Shown here piece by piece: positions 50,248 through 60,441 of a stretch of 64,000 nucleotides of DNA. Location: the NCBI RefSeq assembly GCF_018881815.1, contig NZ_JACVPP010000001.1, positions 431,352 through 495,351 on the forward strand, given 5' to 3'. The DNA comes from Polynucleobacter sp. MWH-HuK1 (GTDB taxonomy: Bacteria; Pseudomonadota; Gammaproteobacteria; Burkholderiales; Burkholderiaceae). The stretch's first letter is position 1; each line of letters begins with the position of its first letter. The notes beneath the pieces were generated by a model. It searched no databases. It saw nothing but the letters and a program-made list of their open reading frames with translations, and was not told where the DNA came from. The translations under genes and the position numbers were made by a program.

Positions 50248-50748
50248 TTAGCTAGATTTGATTTCTGTGAAATCGAGTCCAACAAATTTACTGCGCGCAA
50301 AAATGAGAGGCTCTCGTTCCGGATGATTTTTTAAGTTAATGACTTTGGCAACAATAATATTGTGATCGCCACCAATGTGAACGCAAACAGTTTCGCATTC
50401 GTAATAGGCTACACAATGATCAATTTGAGTAAGTCCACTGGCTGCAAGTTTATGGTCGATGCCATTAAATTGATCTACTTTCACCGTAGCAAAATGCATT
50501 GCTAGATTTTCTTGTGAGCGCTCAAGTACATGAATCAAATGCTTTTTCCCGAGCTCAACCCAAGGCATGAGGCGAGAATGTTTCTTCAGGCTCCATAGGA
50601 TCAGTGGCGGCTCTAGTGAGACCGTATTAAATGAGCTAATCGTAATGCCGTGGGAATTATTTTCTTCATCCAGGCAAGTGATGACAGTGACCCCGGTTGC
50701 AAACGATGAAAAACCTTTGCGCAGCTCTTGTGAGGTAAACGGGGTCAT
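50248..50748 (-). CDS. Flavin reductase family protein
   Basis: A 166-residue FMN-binding split-barrel protein of the flavin-reductase (HpaC/DIM6-NTAB) group. Conserved blocks: RKGFSSFATGVTVITC, GITISSFNTVSLEPPLILW and HVLERSQENLAMHF. Such proteins pass reduced flavin to a partner monooxygenase, but no monooxygenase is encoded nearby. Lies directly before the GST gene (25 bases) and after the small lipoprotein gene. Confidence 0.88.
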   Translation of the reverse strand: MTPFTSQELRKGFSSFATGVTVITCLDEENNSHGITISSFNTVSLEPPLILWSLKKHSRLMPWVELGKKHLIHVLERSQENLAMHFATVKVDQFNGIDHKLAASGLTQIDHCVAYYECETVCVHIGGDHNIIVAKVINLKNHPEREPLIFARSKFVGLDFTEIKSS

Positions 50749-50757
50749 CAGTCTTAT

Positions 50758-51054
50758 TTACTTTGCTTCAGTTTTTGCAGAAGCTGCAATGGTTGTGCCA
50801 GGAATAGGAATCAATATTTCGTTTTCTTCGGCTTTTACACACTTAAAGCGATATTCTTTGCCTGCTTTAGATAAAAAGCTGGCGCCTTCATAGAAATCAT
50901 CTCTACAGGTTTTAGTAGCGAAGTCCATTACATCCTGCGGGGCTGCGCTAGAGCTAATGAGGCGCATGTTGCCCATCGACATATTGACCTGGGTTGAATA
51001 GCACCCAGATAGTAGCGAGCTAGAAATCGCAGTTAATAGTAGAATTTTTTTCAT
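50758..51054 (-). CDS. Small lipoprotein of unknown function
   Basis: A 98-residue predicted lipoprotein: short signal MKKILLLTAISSSLLSG and lipobox cysteine at 18 (LLSGC). The mature part (YSTQVNMSMGNMRLISSS...) has no motif I recognise; it has two further cysteines and ends KTEAK. The ATG at 51054 is chosen because GGAGG precedes it by seven bases; an in-frame upstream codon at 51075 is less likely. Family not recognised. Confidence 0.75.
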   Translation of the reverse strand: MKKILLLTAISSSLLSGCYSTQVNMSMGNMRLISSSAAPQDVMDFATKTCRDDFYEGASFLSKAGKEYRFKCVKAEENEILIPIPGTTIAASAKTEAK

Positions 51055-51141
51055 GGAAACCTCCATAATCAGCAATGCTCGTTAGGATAAACCTATTAAG
51101 CAATTGCTGCGGGGAAATACCTCGCTCTTAAAGGATGAGAC

Positions 51142-52125
51142 ATGTTTAAAGCAATATTGGTAACTAAAAATGATCAAGGCTATCGCGCAGAATTGGCCCA
51201 GGTAGATGAGGCTAGCCTCCCAGAGGGCGATGTTCGTGTAAAGGTGCTGTATTCCACGCTTAACTATAAGGATGGCCTAGCCATTACCGGCAAAGGTCCA
51301 GTGGTGCGTAGTTTTCCAATGGTTCCCGGTATTGATTTTGCTGGCGAGGTGATAGAAAGCTCTAGCCCCGACTTCAAGGCTGGTGATATGGTGCTTCTGA
51401 ATGGCTGGGGGGTTGGCGAAGGACATTGGGGTGGTCTAGGGCAGCAAGCTCGTGTAAAGAGCGATTGGTTGATTCCATTACCAAAGGGATTTACCGCTAA
51501 ACAAGCTTTGGCAATTGGTACGGCGGGTTATACCGCGATGCTCTGTGTCATGGCGCTACAAAAGCATGGACTCAAGCCAAGTGTTGGTGAAGTTTTGGTA
51601 ACAGGAGCTGCAGGAGGCGTGGGCAGCTTTGCAATTACGCTGCTTAGTAAGTTAGGTTTCACTGTTGTGGCCAGCACTGGTCGCATGGCCGAAGCGGACT
51701 ACCTTAAAAAATTAGGAGCAGCTGAAGTCATTGATCGTGCCACTTTTTCTGCACCCGGTAAGCCATTAGCAAAAGAGCGTTGGGCTGCTGTTGTCGATAG
51801 CGTTGGTAGTCATACTTTGGCAAATGCTTGTGCACAAACCAAGAGTGATGGTGCTGTAGCGGCCTGTGGATTAGCGCAAGGCATGGATTTTCCATCTACT
51901 GTTGCACCATTTATTTTGCGAGGCGTTACCCTTTATGGCATCAATAGTGTGACCGTGCCACGCGCAAAAAGAATTGCTGCATATGAGCAACTAAGCAAAT
52001 TGGTGGATTTGAATACTTTGGATGAAATTTCACATGAAATTTCGCTTGAAGAATCCATTAAATATGCACAAGAATTAATGGCGGGTAATGTACGTGGACG
52101 CTTGATTGTCGACGTCAATAAATAA
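51142..52125 (+). CDS. Zinc-free MDR oxidoreductase, AcuI/YhdH-like (acrylyl-CoA reductase family)
   Basis: A 327-residue quinone-oxidoreductase-type MDR. KVLYSTLNYKDGLAITGKG and PGIDFAGEV are the YhdH/AcuI landmark, followed by NADP-binding VTGAAGGVGSFAITLL (about 153-168) and ASTGR. The zinc-binding cysteines of alcohol dehydrogenases are absent. E. coli YhdH and Rhodobacter AcuI reduce acryloyl-CoA; that substrate is likely but not proven. Ribosome-binding AAAGGA precedes the ATG. Confidence 0.88.
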   Translation: MFKAILVTKNDQGYRAELAQVDEASLPEGDVRVKVLYSTLNYKDGLAITGKGPVVRSFPMVPGIDFAGEVIESSSPDFKAGDMVLLNGWGVGEGHWGGLGQQARVKSDWLIPLPKGFTAKQALAIGTAGYTAMLCVMALQKHGLKPSVGEVLVTGAAGGVGSFAITLLSKLGFTVVASTGRMAEADYLKKLGAAEVIDRATFSAPGKPLAKERWAAVVDSVGSHTLANACAQTKSDGAVAACGLAQGMDFPSTVAPFILRGVTLYGINSVTVPRAKRIAAYEQLSKLVDLNTLDEISHEISLEESIKYAQELMAGNVRGRLIVDVNK

Positions 52126-52148
52126 AGAAATGGAAATATAAAAAAGTT

Positions 52149-52325
52149 TTATTGCGGTGCTTGGGGTTTGCGAATAGATAGTTGTGCCCAAACCTCAAGC
52201 TTCTCTGAATTTGTCATATCTGACCAATCAGCAATCTCATTCAGGGTACGATAGCAGCCACGACAGTAACCATTTTCAGGATTAATGTCACACCAATTAA
52301 TGCAAGGTGATGGAGCTGTTGTCAA
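52149..52325 (-). CDS. Small DUF1289-family protein (58 residues)
   Basis: A very short gene in the gap between two others. The translation MTTAPSPCINWCDINPEN contains the family pattern C-x3-C, followed by GYCRGCYRTLNEIADW and MTNSEK. Four cysteines at about 8, 12, 21 and 24 could bind a metal or Fe-S cluster, as assumed for DUF1289. It starts with a TTG (52325) and ends with TAA (52149-52151). The function is unknown. The family motif is complete, so the call does not rest on length. Confidence 0.85.
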   Translation of the reverse strand: MTTAPSPCINWCDINPENGYCRGCYRTLNEIADWSDMTNSEKLEVWAQLSIRKPQAPQ

Positions 52326-52367
52326 GGCAAACCTAGAAGTAAAAGATAAAAGAAATTATGCTAAATC

Positions 52368-53453
52368 ATGAACACTCAAAACAAAGCAAGCGCTGAATCT
52401 GAGATCCATTATCCATTAGGAGATGCGCTTCCGGAAGTGGGTAGCAGTCTTGAGGTTGCGCCAGGTGTTCGCTGGATTCGTATGCGTCTACCATTTGCCT
52501 TAGACCACATCAATCTATGGCTACTGCGTGATGAAATAAACGGTGTTTCAGGTTGGACGATGGTGGATTGCGGTATTGCCAACGACGAGACAAAAGCATC
52601 ATGGGAGCAGGTCTTTGATACTCAGCTTGAAGGCTTGCCAGTCTTGCGTGTCATCGTGACTCATATGCATCCTGATCATGTGGGCTTATCGCAATGGTTG
52701 TGCGAAAAATGGAATGCACCTTTATGGATCTCGATGACAGATTACTTGACCGCTCAATGGTTAAGTTGTAAAGAGGGTGGTGCTACAGTGGGCGCACGCG
52801 CTGGTAGCGGAGGTTCTGCAGACCATTTCCAAAGACATGGATTAACGGCTCCAGAAGATTTAGAAAAAATTCGAGCGCGTTCAAATTACTACAGCAATAT
52901 GGTTCCCGGCGTGCCGCGTCAATATCGCCGCATTATTGATGGTGAAAGTATTTTTATTGGCGGGCATGCATGGCAAGTGATTATGGGGTATGGGCATGCG
53001 CCTGAACATGCCTCTCTGTTTTGCAAAGAGCTTGGTGTACTCATCTCTGGAGATATGTTGTTACCCCGAATATCTACTAATGTAAGTGTCTATGATGCCG
53101 ATCCAGATGCAGATCCATTGGGCCTGTACTTAGACTCCATTGAAAAATATTTAGCTTTGCCTGAAGATACTTTGGTGTTGCCTTCTCACGGAAAGCCATT
53201 TATAGGAATCAGACCGCGCATTGTGCAATTGAAAGCGCATCACGATGAACGCTTAGCAGATACTTTGGGCGCATGTAAAAAACCGGCACATGCGCGTGAG
53301 ATTGTGCCGGTTTTGTTTAAGCGCGAATTAGATATTCATCAGCTTACTTTTGCAATGGGTGAGGCTATTGCCCATCTGAATTACCTACTTCGTCGAGGTA
53401 AGTTGCGTCGCCAGCTTTGCGACGACGGCGTGTTGCGGTTTTCCGCGGTTTAG
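52368..53453 (+). CDS. MBL-fold metallohydrolase
   Basis: A 361-residue metallo-beta-lactamase-fold protein. Metal motif HMHPDHVGL (HxHxDH), then GYGHAPEHASLFC, LISGDMLLPRIS and LPSHGKPFIG with the final histidine. The N-terminal half also has VDCGIAND, the usual Asp of the fold. The C-terminal 90 residues resemble the helical tail of broad hydrolases (thiolesterase/glyoxalase II-like); the substrate is unknown. Its 3' end overlaps phaM (opposite strand) by 89 bases. Confidence 0.88.
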   Translation: MNTQNKASAESEIHYPLGDALPEVGSSLEVAPGVRWIRMRLPFALDHINLWLLRDEINGVSGWTMVDCGIANDETKASWEQVFDTQLEGLPVLRVIVTHMHPDHVGLSQWLCEKWNAPLWISMTDYLTAQWLSCKEGGATVGARAGSGGSADHFQRHGLTAPEDLEKIRARSNYYSNMVPGVPRQYRRIIDGESIFIGGHAWQVIMGYGHAPEHASLFCKELGVLISGDMLLPRISTNVSVYDADPDADPLGLYLDSIEKYLALPEDTLVLPSHGKPFIGIRPRIVQLKAHHDERLADTLGACKKPAHAREIVPVLFKRELDIHQLTFAMGEAIAHLNYLLRRGKLRRQLCDDGVLRFSAV

Positions 53454-53814
53454 CGCTAGTCGTTTTTGTCTCGGACTCTTCCTTGGGTGCTGTAGCCGCT
53501 GCTCCTGCTGCAGAGACGGCATCGCCAAAGGATTTGAGGGCCATCATGGTGGCGTGCTGAACTTCTAAGCCCTGAATAGTAGACTTGAGGATGTTGAGGT
53601 TCAAATTGAGCCAGTTTTCAACGCTTTTAAGGTCCTTAATGCGCTTTTCTAGCTCATCTACATCTAGCCCAGGGAAAGCGGCTCCAAAGCCGCCAGCAGC
53701 CTTAGATGCGTCTGCAGTGAATGGGAATTGCCCAGCCTGAGCCGCCGCACCTTGTCCCCACATGGTTTTAAACATATCTAGGCTTTGATTAAATTCTGGA
53801 ATGGTTCCAAACAT
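53365..53814 (-). CDS. phaM: PhaM-family polyhydroxyalkanoate granule protein
   Basis: Links PHA granules to the nucleoid and activates the synthase in Ralstonia. 149 residues: FGTIPEFNQSLDMFKTMW, then LDVDELEKRIKDLKSVENW and the hydrophobic NLNILKSTIQGLEVQ, ending in a basic Ala/Lys/Arg tail (KPRKTATRRRRK) suited to DNA binding. PHA synthase genes are not in this window. GGAG precedes the ATG by six bases. Its 3' end lies within the neighbouring MBL gene. Confidence 0.88.
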   Translation of the reverse strand: MFGTIPEFNQSLDMFKTMWGQGAAAQAGQFPFTADASKAAGGFGAAFPGLDVDELEKRIKDLKSVENWLNLNLNILKSTIQGLEVQHATMMALKSFGDAVSAAGAAATAPKEESETKTTSAKPRKTATRRRRKAGDATYLDEVGNSDGQ

Positions 53815-53889
53815 AGCGGGCTCCGGGGTAAATGAAAAGTGTCTTTTCCAATAGAATAAGGGATTCTAGAGATTAATCCCGGTTTAGCA

Positions 53890-54954
53890 ATGCAATCTAA
53901 TGGTTTGTCCCAGCCCTACACCCGCGGTCAAAAGCTTCCTGAGCTTTTAAAGCAGCGCATCCTGATTTTGGATGGCGCTATGGGCACCATGATTCAGCAG
54001 TACAAGTTAACCGAAGCTGACTATCGTGGTTTGCCTAGTAACACCCGTTTTGCAGACCATCCTGGTGATATCAAAGGCAATAATGAATTGCTCGTACTGA
54101 CTCAACCGCAAATTATTAGCAAGATTCATGAGCAGTATTTAGATGCTGGCGCAGACATTATTGAGACCAATACATTTGGTGCAACTTCAGTCGCGCAAGA
54201 AGATTACAAAATGGCTGGCCTGGCACGTGAGATGAATGAAGTCTCCGCTAGATTGGCTCGCGCCGCTTGTGAAAAATACAGTACGCCAGATAGGCCACGT
54301 TTTGCTGCGGGCGCGATTGGGCCTACGCCGAAGACAGCAAGCATTTCGCCTGATGTGAATGATCCAGGCGCACGCAATGTGACCTTTGATGCTTTGCGCG
54401 CTTCGTATCGTGAACAGATTGAAGGTTTATTTGCTGGTGGCGTGGATTTATTTTTAGTTGAAACCATTTTCGATACGCTCAATGCTAAAGCGGCTCTCTT
54501 TGCGCTTGATGAATTTTTTGAAGAGACTGGAGAGCGTTTGCCGGTGATGATTTCGGGAACGGTGACTGATGCTTCAGGACGTATTCTTTCTGGCCAAACT
54601 GTTGAAGCCTTCTGGAACAGCTTGCGTCATATTAAGCCGCTCACGTTTGGTTTGAACTGTGCGCTCGGTGCTGCACTGATGCGTCCTTACATTGCAGAGT
54701 TAGCTCGCATATGTGATGCTGCTGTATCTTGCTACCCCAACGCTGGCCTGCCTAACCCAATGAGCGATACCGGCTTTGATGAGACGCCTGAAATCACTTC
54801 AAGCCTGGTAGATGGGTTTGCTAAAGATGGTCTAGTTAATTTGGTTGGTGGTTGTTGCGGGACTACACCAGATCACATCCGCGCGATTGCCAATGCGGTT
54901 GCTAAGCGTAAGCCCCGTGCTTTCTATAAAGAGAATACTGAGGCGGTAGCATGA
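53890..54954 (+). CDS. metH1: Methionine synthase, homocysteine-binding module (split MetH, N part)
   Basis: Corresponds to the first quarter of the cobalamin-dependent MetH. 354 residues of the homocysteine S-methyltransferase domain: [32 protein letters not shown], and the zinc-binding Cys in GLNCALGA and [11 protein letters not shown] near the C-terminus. The rest of MetH is encoded by the next gene (4-base overlap, ATGA). The divergent phaM start is 75 bases away; a GGGATT/AATCCC hairpin lies just before the start. Confidence 0.95.
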   Translation: MQSNGLSQPYTRGQKLPELLKQRILILDGAMGTMIQQYKLTEADYRGLPSNTRFADHPGDIKGNNELLVLTQPQIISKIHEQYLDAGADIIETNTFGATSVAQEDYKMAGLAREMNEVSARLARAACEKYSTPDRPRFAAGAIGPTPKTASISPDVNDPGARNVTFDALRASYREQIEGLFAGGVDLFLVETIFDTLNAKAALFALDEFFEETGERLPVMISGTVTDASGRILSGQTVEAFWNSLRHIKPLTFGLNCALGAALMRPYIAELARICDAAVSCYPNAGLPNPMSDTGFDETPEITSSLVDGFAKDGLVNLVGGCCGTTPDHIRAIANAVAKRKPRAFYKENTEAVA

Positions 54955-57701
54955 GCAAGATCGAGAAAAAAGCCATGCCAGCAATGAAGCTTTCTGGTCT
55001 TGAGCCATTTAATGTTACAGCCGATGTTGGCTTTGTAAATATTGGTGAGCGCACCAACGTCACTGGTTCAAAAGCCTTTGCTCGCATGATTTTGAATAAC
55101 GAATTTGATGAAGCGCTCGCAGTGGCGCGTCAGCAAGTTGAAAATGGCGCTCAAGTTATTGACATCAACATGGATGAGGCAATGTTGGATTCTGAGGCGG
55201 CAATGACTCGCTTCTTAAACCTAATTGCATCTGAGCCTGATATTGCTCGTGTGCCCATCATGATTGACTCCTCCAAGTGGAGTGTGATCGAGGCGGGATT
55301 GAAATGCATTCAGGGTAAGCCAATTGTTAATTCGATTTCCTTAAAAGAAGGCGAAGAGCCATTTAGAAAGCAGGCGCGCTTAATTCGTCGCTATGGCGCT
55401 GCTTCAGTGGTCATGGCTTTTGATGAAGTCGGTCAAGCGGATACATTTAAGCGCAAGACTGAAATTTGTCAGCGATGCTATGAGATCTTAGTAAATGAAA
55501 TTGGCTTTCCAGCTGAAGACATCATTTTTGATCCAAATATTTTTGCAATTGCTACCGGTATTGAAGAGCATGACAACTATGCTGTTGACTTTATTGATGC
55601 CACCCGTTGGATTAAAGAAAATCTTCCTGGCGCCAAGGTAAGTGGTGGTGTTTCTAATGTGAGCTTTTCTTTCCGCGGCAATGACCGTGTACGTGAAGCA
55701 ATCCATACAGTGTTTCTGTACCACGCCATTCAGGCGGGTATGGATATGGGCATTGTGAATGCTGGTCAATTAGGCGTATACGCCGATTTAGATCCCGAAC
55801 TGCGCGAGCGCGTCGAGGACGTGGTGCTCAATCGCTTTAAAGAGAAAGATGGCAAAACCCCAACAGAGCGTTTGCTTGATATTGCTGATCAATTTAAAGG
55901 TGGTGGCGCGAAGCAAGTTGAAAACTTGGTGTGGCGCGAAGCCCCAGTGCGTGAGCGCTTAACGCATGCCCTAGTGCATGGCATTACGACATTTATTGAA
56001 GAAGATACAGAAGAGTTGCGTGCAGAAATTATGGGCGCTGGTGGCAGGCCTATTGAAGTGATTGAAGGTCCGCTGATGGACGGCATGAATGTGGTTGGCG
56101 ACCTATTTGGTGCCGGAAAGATGTTCTTGCCTCAAGTTGTTAAGAGTGCACGCGTGATGAAACAAGCCGTTGCCATTTTGATTCCATATATTGAAGAAGA
56201 GAAGCGTCAACATATTGCTGCTGGTGGTGAGGCTAAAGCCAAAGGCAAGATTGTGATGGCCACTGTGAAGGGTGACGTGCACGATATTGGTAAAAATATT
56301 GTTACCGTTGTTCTGCAATGCAATAACTTTGAAGTTGCTAATATGGGTGTGATGGTTCCTTGCGCTGAAATTCTGAAGCGTGCCAAGGAAGAGAATGCGG
56401 ATATTGTTGGTTTATCTGGCTTGATTACCCCATCGCTCGAAGAGATGACTTATGTTGCACAAGAGATGCAGCGTGATGATTATTTCCGTGAGCGTCAAAT
56501 TCCACTCATGATTGGTGGCGCTACTACTTCTCGTGTACATACTGCGGTGAAAATTGCTCCGCATTACGATGGCCCAGTAGTCTACGTGCCAGATGCATCT
56601 CGCTCGGTATCTGTGGCCTCTAGCTTGTTGTCTGATGAGAGTGCTAAGAAATTCATCCAAGAATTGCGCGATGACTATGTACGTATTCGTGAGCAACATG
56701 CAAACAAGAAAGCTGTACCAACAATTTCTTTAGAGGCAGCTCGCAAGAATCGTGAGATGATTGATTGGGCTTCATATGTTCCTGAGAAGCCTAAATTTAT
56801 TGGCCGTCGTGTATTTAAAAACTTTGCACTAAGCGAGATTGCAAAATACATCGACTGGACACCGTTCTTTCAGACTTGGGACTTGGCAGGTAAGTTTCCT
56901 GCCATTCTTGATGATGAGGTTGTAGGGGTTGAGGCTCGTAAGGTGTATGCCGATGCCCAAGCTTTGCTCGATAAACTCATTAAAGGTCAATGGCTACAAG
57001 CCGATGCTGTAGTTGCCTTCTATCCTGCCAATGCGATTGGTGATGACATTGTTCTCTATAGCGATGAAGCTCGCGAGCACCCATTGTTTGTTTGGCATAA
57101 CTTGCGTCAACAATCTGAGCGTCCAGTGGTAGATGGCGTGCGTAGACCGAATCGTTGTTTGGCTGATTACGTTGCGCCAAAAGATTCTGGCGTTGCGGAC
57201 TATCTTGGTTGTTTTGCAGTCACCACTGGTCATGGCGTTGAAAAGAAAGTGGCTGAGTTTCAGGCGAAGAATGATGACTACAGTGCCATTATGTTAAAGG
57301 CCTTGGCGGATCGTCTTGCAGAAGCATTTGCGGAGTTAATGCACCATCGTGTGCGTACAGATCTTTGGGGTTATGTAAGCGATGAGATTTTGACGAACGA
57401 TCAAATGATTAACGAAGAGTACCGCGGTATTCGTCCAGCACCTGGCTATCCAGCTTGCCCTGCTCATGAGGTCAAAGAGGATTTGTTACGTGTCATTGGT
57501 TCAGAAGATATTGGCATGACCCTGACTGAGTCTATGGCAATGAATCCTGCGTCTAGTGTGAGTGGTTTTTATCTAGCTCACCCAGACGCGCGCTATTTCA
57601 ATGTCGGCAGACTTTCTGATGATCAGGTTGAGGATTTGGCAAAACGTCGTGGCCAAAGCGTTGAAGACACCCGCCGCCAGCTAGCAAGTCTGTTGGACTA
57701 A
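54951..57701 (+). CDS. metH2: Methionine synthase, folate/cobalamin/activation modules (split MetH, C part)
   Basis: Contains the remaining MetH domains in 916 residues. Pterin-binding TIM barrel (about 10-310: [29 protein letters not shown]), cobalamin cap and Rossmann domains with the axial-ligand motif [11 protein letters not shown] (about 440) and [18 protein letters not shown], then the SAM-dependent reactivation domain ending [19 protein letters not shown]. The two halves together equal normal MetH (about 1,270 residues), and both keep their active residues, so the split should be functional rather than a broken gene. Confidence 0.95.
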   Translation: MSKIEKKAMPAMKLSGLEPFNVTADVGFVNIGERTNVTGSKAFARMILNNEFDEALAVARQQVENGAQVIDINMDEAMLDSEAAMTRFLNLIASEPDIARVPIMIDSSKWSVIEAGLKCIQGKPIVNSISLKEGEEPFRKQARLIRRYGAASVVMAFDEVGQADTFKRKTEICQRCYEILVNEIGFPAEDIIFDPNIFAIATGIEEHDNYAVDFIDATRWIKENLPGAKVSGGVSNVSFSFRGNDRVREAIHTVFLYHAIQAGMDMGIVNAGQLGVYADLDPELRERVEDVVLNRFKEKDGKTPTERLLDIADQFKGGGAKQVENLVWREAPVRERLTHALVHGITTFIEEDTEELRAEIMGAGGRPIEVIEGPLMDGMNVVGDLFGAGKMFLPQVVKSARVMKQAVAILIPYIEEEKRQHIAAGGEAKAKGKIVMATVKGDVHDIGKNIVTVVLQCNNFEVANMGVMVPCAEILKRAKEENADIVGLSGLITPSLEEMTYVAQEMQRDDYFRERQIPLMIGGATTSRVHTAVKIAPHYDGPVVYVPDASRSVSVASSLLSDESAKKFIQELRDDYVRIREQHANKKAVPTISLEAARKNREMIDWASYVPEKPKFIGRRVFKNFALSEIAKYIDWTPFFQTWDLAGKFPAILDDEVVGVEARKVYADAQALLDKLIKGQWLQADAVVAFYPANAIGDDIVLYSDEAREHPLFVWHNLRQQSERPVVDGVRRPNRCLADYVAPKDSGVADYLGCFAVTTGHGVEKKVAEFQAKNDDYSAIMLKALADRLAEAFAELMHHRVRTDLWGYVSDEILTNDQMINEEYRGIRPAPGYPACPAHEVKEDLLRVIGSEDIGMTLTESMAMNPASSVSGFYLAHPDARYFNVGRLSDDQVEDLAKRRGQSVEDTRRQLASLLD

Positions 57702-58015
57702 ACGCCCCACATGACAGGTTCATCTTTGGACTTTGCTTGCTTCATGAGCTCTAGAAATGGGTAGGCTCGTTGTCCAAGGCGATCAGCCAACTTAGGCTTC
57801 TCGGTACCATTTTCGGAGTCTTCATTCACTTTTGCGCGCTCTTCAAGATCTTTGAGAATGGCGGTTTCTAGAGCAGTGATCAGGTCAGGAAGTTGCTCAA
57901 CCGTTAGGATTCCGCGAGGTTCTAGGGGGCGCCCCAAAATATCAAAAATTCGTTTGGTCAGATCCGCCAGCATGATGACGTCTGGACCAGCTTTTGAGCG
58001 AAATTGATAGATCAT
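57698..58015 (-). CDS. DUF1840 family protein
   Basis: A 105-residue cytoplasmic protein recognised by its pattern: [38 protein letters not shown] and [17 protein letters not shown]. Function unknown; the family is restricted to betaproteobacteria and some gammaproteobacteria as far as I know. Its 3' end overlaps the convergent metH2 stop by four bases, and its start is 35 bases from the divergent argS. Confidence 0.85.
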   Translation of the reverse strand: MIYQFRSKAGPDVIMLADLTKRIFDILGRPLEPRGILTVEQLPDLITALETAILKDLEERAKVNEDSENGTEKPKLADRLGQRAYPFLELMKQAKSKDEPVMWGV

Positions 58016-58050
58016 TTCGATAGCTTACCACCTGATAAACTCACTTATCT

Positions 58051-59778
58051 ATGTTGTCTATTAATAAAAATCGCTTAATTGAAATGCTGAGTACTGCGCT
58101 GGCAGGCTTGGCTCAGGAGCGCGGCCTAGAGGCGCCTCCTAAACCCCGTTTAGAGCGTCCTAAGGCTGTTGATCATGGGGATGTCGCATGCAATATCGCC
58201 CTCCAGCTTTCGAAGGCCTGGAAGCTCAATCCACGCGAGCTCGCTCAAGCCTTGGTTGAGCGTTTACAGCAAGAGAATGGCTTTAATGAGTTGCTTTCAT
58301 CCTATGAAATCGCTGGTCCTGGCTTTATCAATTTCCGCCTGAGTAATGCTGCTAAAACTGCTGTAGTACAAGAGATACTCTCCTCCGGTACGCATTTTGG
58401 TGAATCTACTTTAGATGCTGGGTCTGCACCAAGCGCCATGATTGAGTTTGTCTCTGCCAATCCAACCGGCCCCTTACATGTCGGTCATGGACGTCAGGCG
58501 GCACTTGGTGACGCTTTGGCAAACTTATTAGCAACCCAAGGTATCAAAGTTCATCGAGAGTTTTATTACAACGATGCCGGTGTGCAGATTGCAAATTTAG
58601 CGTTATCAGTTCAGGCTCGTTTACAAGGCTTAAAGCCAGGTGATGCGAATTGGCCTGAGCAAGCTTATAACGGCGAATATATTGCAGAGATTGCGACAGC
58701 TTTTAAAGCCTCACCAGAATATAAAGACGACATTGAGGCGATTCGTCAGTTTGCAGTTGCCTATCTGCGCAATGAGCAAGATATTGATTTAAAAACCTTC
58801 GGCGTTAAATTTGATTGCTATTACCTTGAGTCCTCTTTGTACACCGACGGAAGCGTTGCTCAAATTGTTGGTGATCTACAAAACATAGGCAAGACCTATG
58901 AGGCTGAAGGCGCGCTATGGTTAAAAACTACAGATGATGGTGATGATAAAGATCGTGTGATGCGTAAGTCAGATGGCAGCTTTACCTATTTTGTTCCGGA
59001 TGTTGCGTACCACACCAGCAAGTGGAGTCGTGGCTTTCAGAAGGTGATTAATGTGCAAGGTAGCGATCATCACGGGACAATTGCGCGCGTACGCTCTGGC
59101 TTGCAGGGTGTAGCGCAGAAGCGTGGTTGGGATATCCCTAAAACCTACCCAGATTATGTCTTGCATAAGATGGTGACTGTGATGCGTCATGGTGAAGAAG
59201 TAAAAATTTCTAAGCGTGCTGGCTCATATGTAACGGTCCGAGATTTGATTGAGTGGTCTGGTGGCGTCACTCCAGAGATGACTCCAGAAGAAAGAGAAGC
59301 AGCATTGCAGCGCGGTCGTGATGCTGTACGCTTTTTCTTGATATCGCGTAAAGCAGATACCGAATTTGTTTTTGATATTGATTTAGCCTTGCAGCAAAAT
59401 GATGAGAATCCAGTGTTCTATGTGCAGTATGCACATGCACGCATCAGTTCAATCTTGCAGCAATGGGGCGGGCAAACAGCGGATTTAGTTGGGGCGGATT
59501 TATCCCTTTTACAAAGTAAAGCATCGGATCATTTACTACGTCGTTTGGCGGAATATCCAGAAATGCTGACAACTGCTGCTGAAGAGTTGGCCCCTCATGC
59601 ATTAGCGTTTTACCTGCGTGATTTAGCGGGGGATTTCCACACTTTCTACAATGCCGATCGCGTATTGGTGGATGATCAGAATTTAAAGTTAGCACGTCTT
59701 GCGCTGTTGTCTGCAACACGTCAGGTGTTGCAAAATGGCTTAAAAGTACTCGGAGTATCCGCGCCAGCAAAGATGTAA
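58051..59778 (+). CDS. argS: Arginyl-tRNA synthetase
   Basis: Charges tRNA(Arg). 575 residues, class I synthetase: N-terminal Add-1 domain (about 1-110), the HIGH-type signature [17 protein letters not shown] (about 135-151), and the KMSK-like [10 protein letters not shown] (about 387). The C-terminal anticodon-binding domain carries [11 protein letters not shown] and ends [14 protein letters not shown]. Followed by a SPOR-domain gene 27 bases away. Confidence 0.96.
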   Translation: MLSINKNRLIEMLSTALAGLAQERGLEAPPKPRLERPKAVDHGDVACNIALQLSKAWKLNPRELAQALVERLQQENGFNELLSSYEIAGPGFINFRLSNAAKTAVVQEILSSGTHFGESTLDAGSAPSAMIEFVSANPTGPLHVGHGRQAALGDALANLLATQGIKVHREFYYNDAGVQIANLALSVQARLQGLKPGDANWPEQAYNGEYIAEIATAFKASPEYKDDIEAIRQFAVAYLRNEQDIDLKTFGVKFDCYYLESSLYTDGSVAQIVGDLQNIGKTYEAEGALWLKTTDDGDDKDRVMRKSDGSFTYFVPDVAYHTSKWSRGFQKVINVQGSDHHGTIARVRSGLQGVAQKRGWDIPKTYPDYVLHKMVTVMRHGEEVKISKRAGSYVTVRDLIEWSGGVTPEMTPEEREAALQRGRDAVRFFLISRKADTEFVFDIDLALQQNDENPVFYVQYAHARISSILQQWGGQTADLVGADLSLLQSKASDHLLRRLAEYPEMLTTAAEELAPHALAFYLRDLAGDFHTFYNADRVLVDDQNLKLARLALLSATRQVLQNGLKVLGVSAPAKM

Positions 59779-59805
59779 TGGCGAGGTGCGGGGTGTAGAT
59801 GTAAG

Positions 59806-60441
59806 ATGGGGGAAATGATGAAAACACCGAATCAGAAAACTGGCTTCGAAAAGCGCATTGGCAGTATTGATGGCAAAAACACCCAATATGGCGGCACTAT
59901 CCTTGGCTTTATTTTGGGTTTGGGTGCTGGTCTTGGGATTGCGTTTGTAATCGCCTTTTACCTCTCCAAAAATACACCTCAAGAAAGACCGGGCATGCGT
60001 GCCCCCAGTCTTCCATTGACTATCAAACCTTCTCCTGCGCCTACTGAAGGCGAAGTAGCTACTCCTGCCGAGCCTGTAGATCTAAATAAGCCACTTCATG
60101 GCAAATCACCAGCGCCAACATCAGCAGATCCGATTGGCGATTTGGTGAACGACAAGAAATCTGCTGACAAGCCTGCCGAAGTAGCTCCGACAGCAAAATC
60201 TGACTCTATTTATTTCTTGCAAGTAGGCGCATTTAATAAGCGCGCCGATGCAGATGTGCAAAAAGCCAATTTAGCTATTCAGGGAATTCAGGCGCAGTTA
60301 AGTGAGGTGACGGCTGATGGCAATACCCTCTGGCGTGTTCGTGTAGGTCCATATAACAGCGTGGAAGATAGTAATCCTGTTCGCGATAAATTGAATGGCA
60401 TGGGCATCAAACCAACCTTAATCAAATCTAGTAAATCATGA
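59806..60441 (+). CDS. SPOR-domain membrane protein
   Basis: A 211-residue bitopic protein: cytoplasmic start, one transmembrane helix (about 26-50, glycine-rich), a Pro/Ala-rich periplasmic linker, and a SPOR domain at about 135-211 (YFLQVGAFNKRADADVQKANL, WRVRVGPYNSVEDSN). SPOR domains bind denuded peptidoglycan at division sites, so a FtsN-like or other septal role is likely. The ATG at 59806 is listed, though ATGs at 59815 or 59818 are better placed behind GGGGGAA. Overlaps dsbA by four bases. Confidence 0.87.
   Translation: MGEMMKTPNQKTGFEKRIGSIDGKNTQYGGTILGFILGLGAGLGIAFVIAFYLSKNTPQERPGMRAPSLPLTIKPSPAPTEGEVATPAEPVDLNKPLHGKSPAPTSADPIGDLVNDKKSADKPAEVAPTAKSDSIYFLQVGAFNKRADADVQKANLAIQGIQAQLSEVTADGNTLWRVRVGPYNSVEDSNPVRDKLNGMGIKPTLIKSSKS

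Noticed and set aside
53860-53880. GGGATT/AATCCC hairpin upstream of metH1 as a cobalamin riboswitch
   Set aside because: The leader is about 75 bases at most, and no B12-box or long aptamer structure is present; it is a 6-bp stem only.
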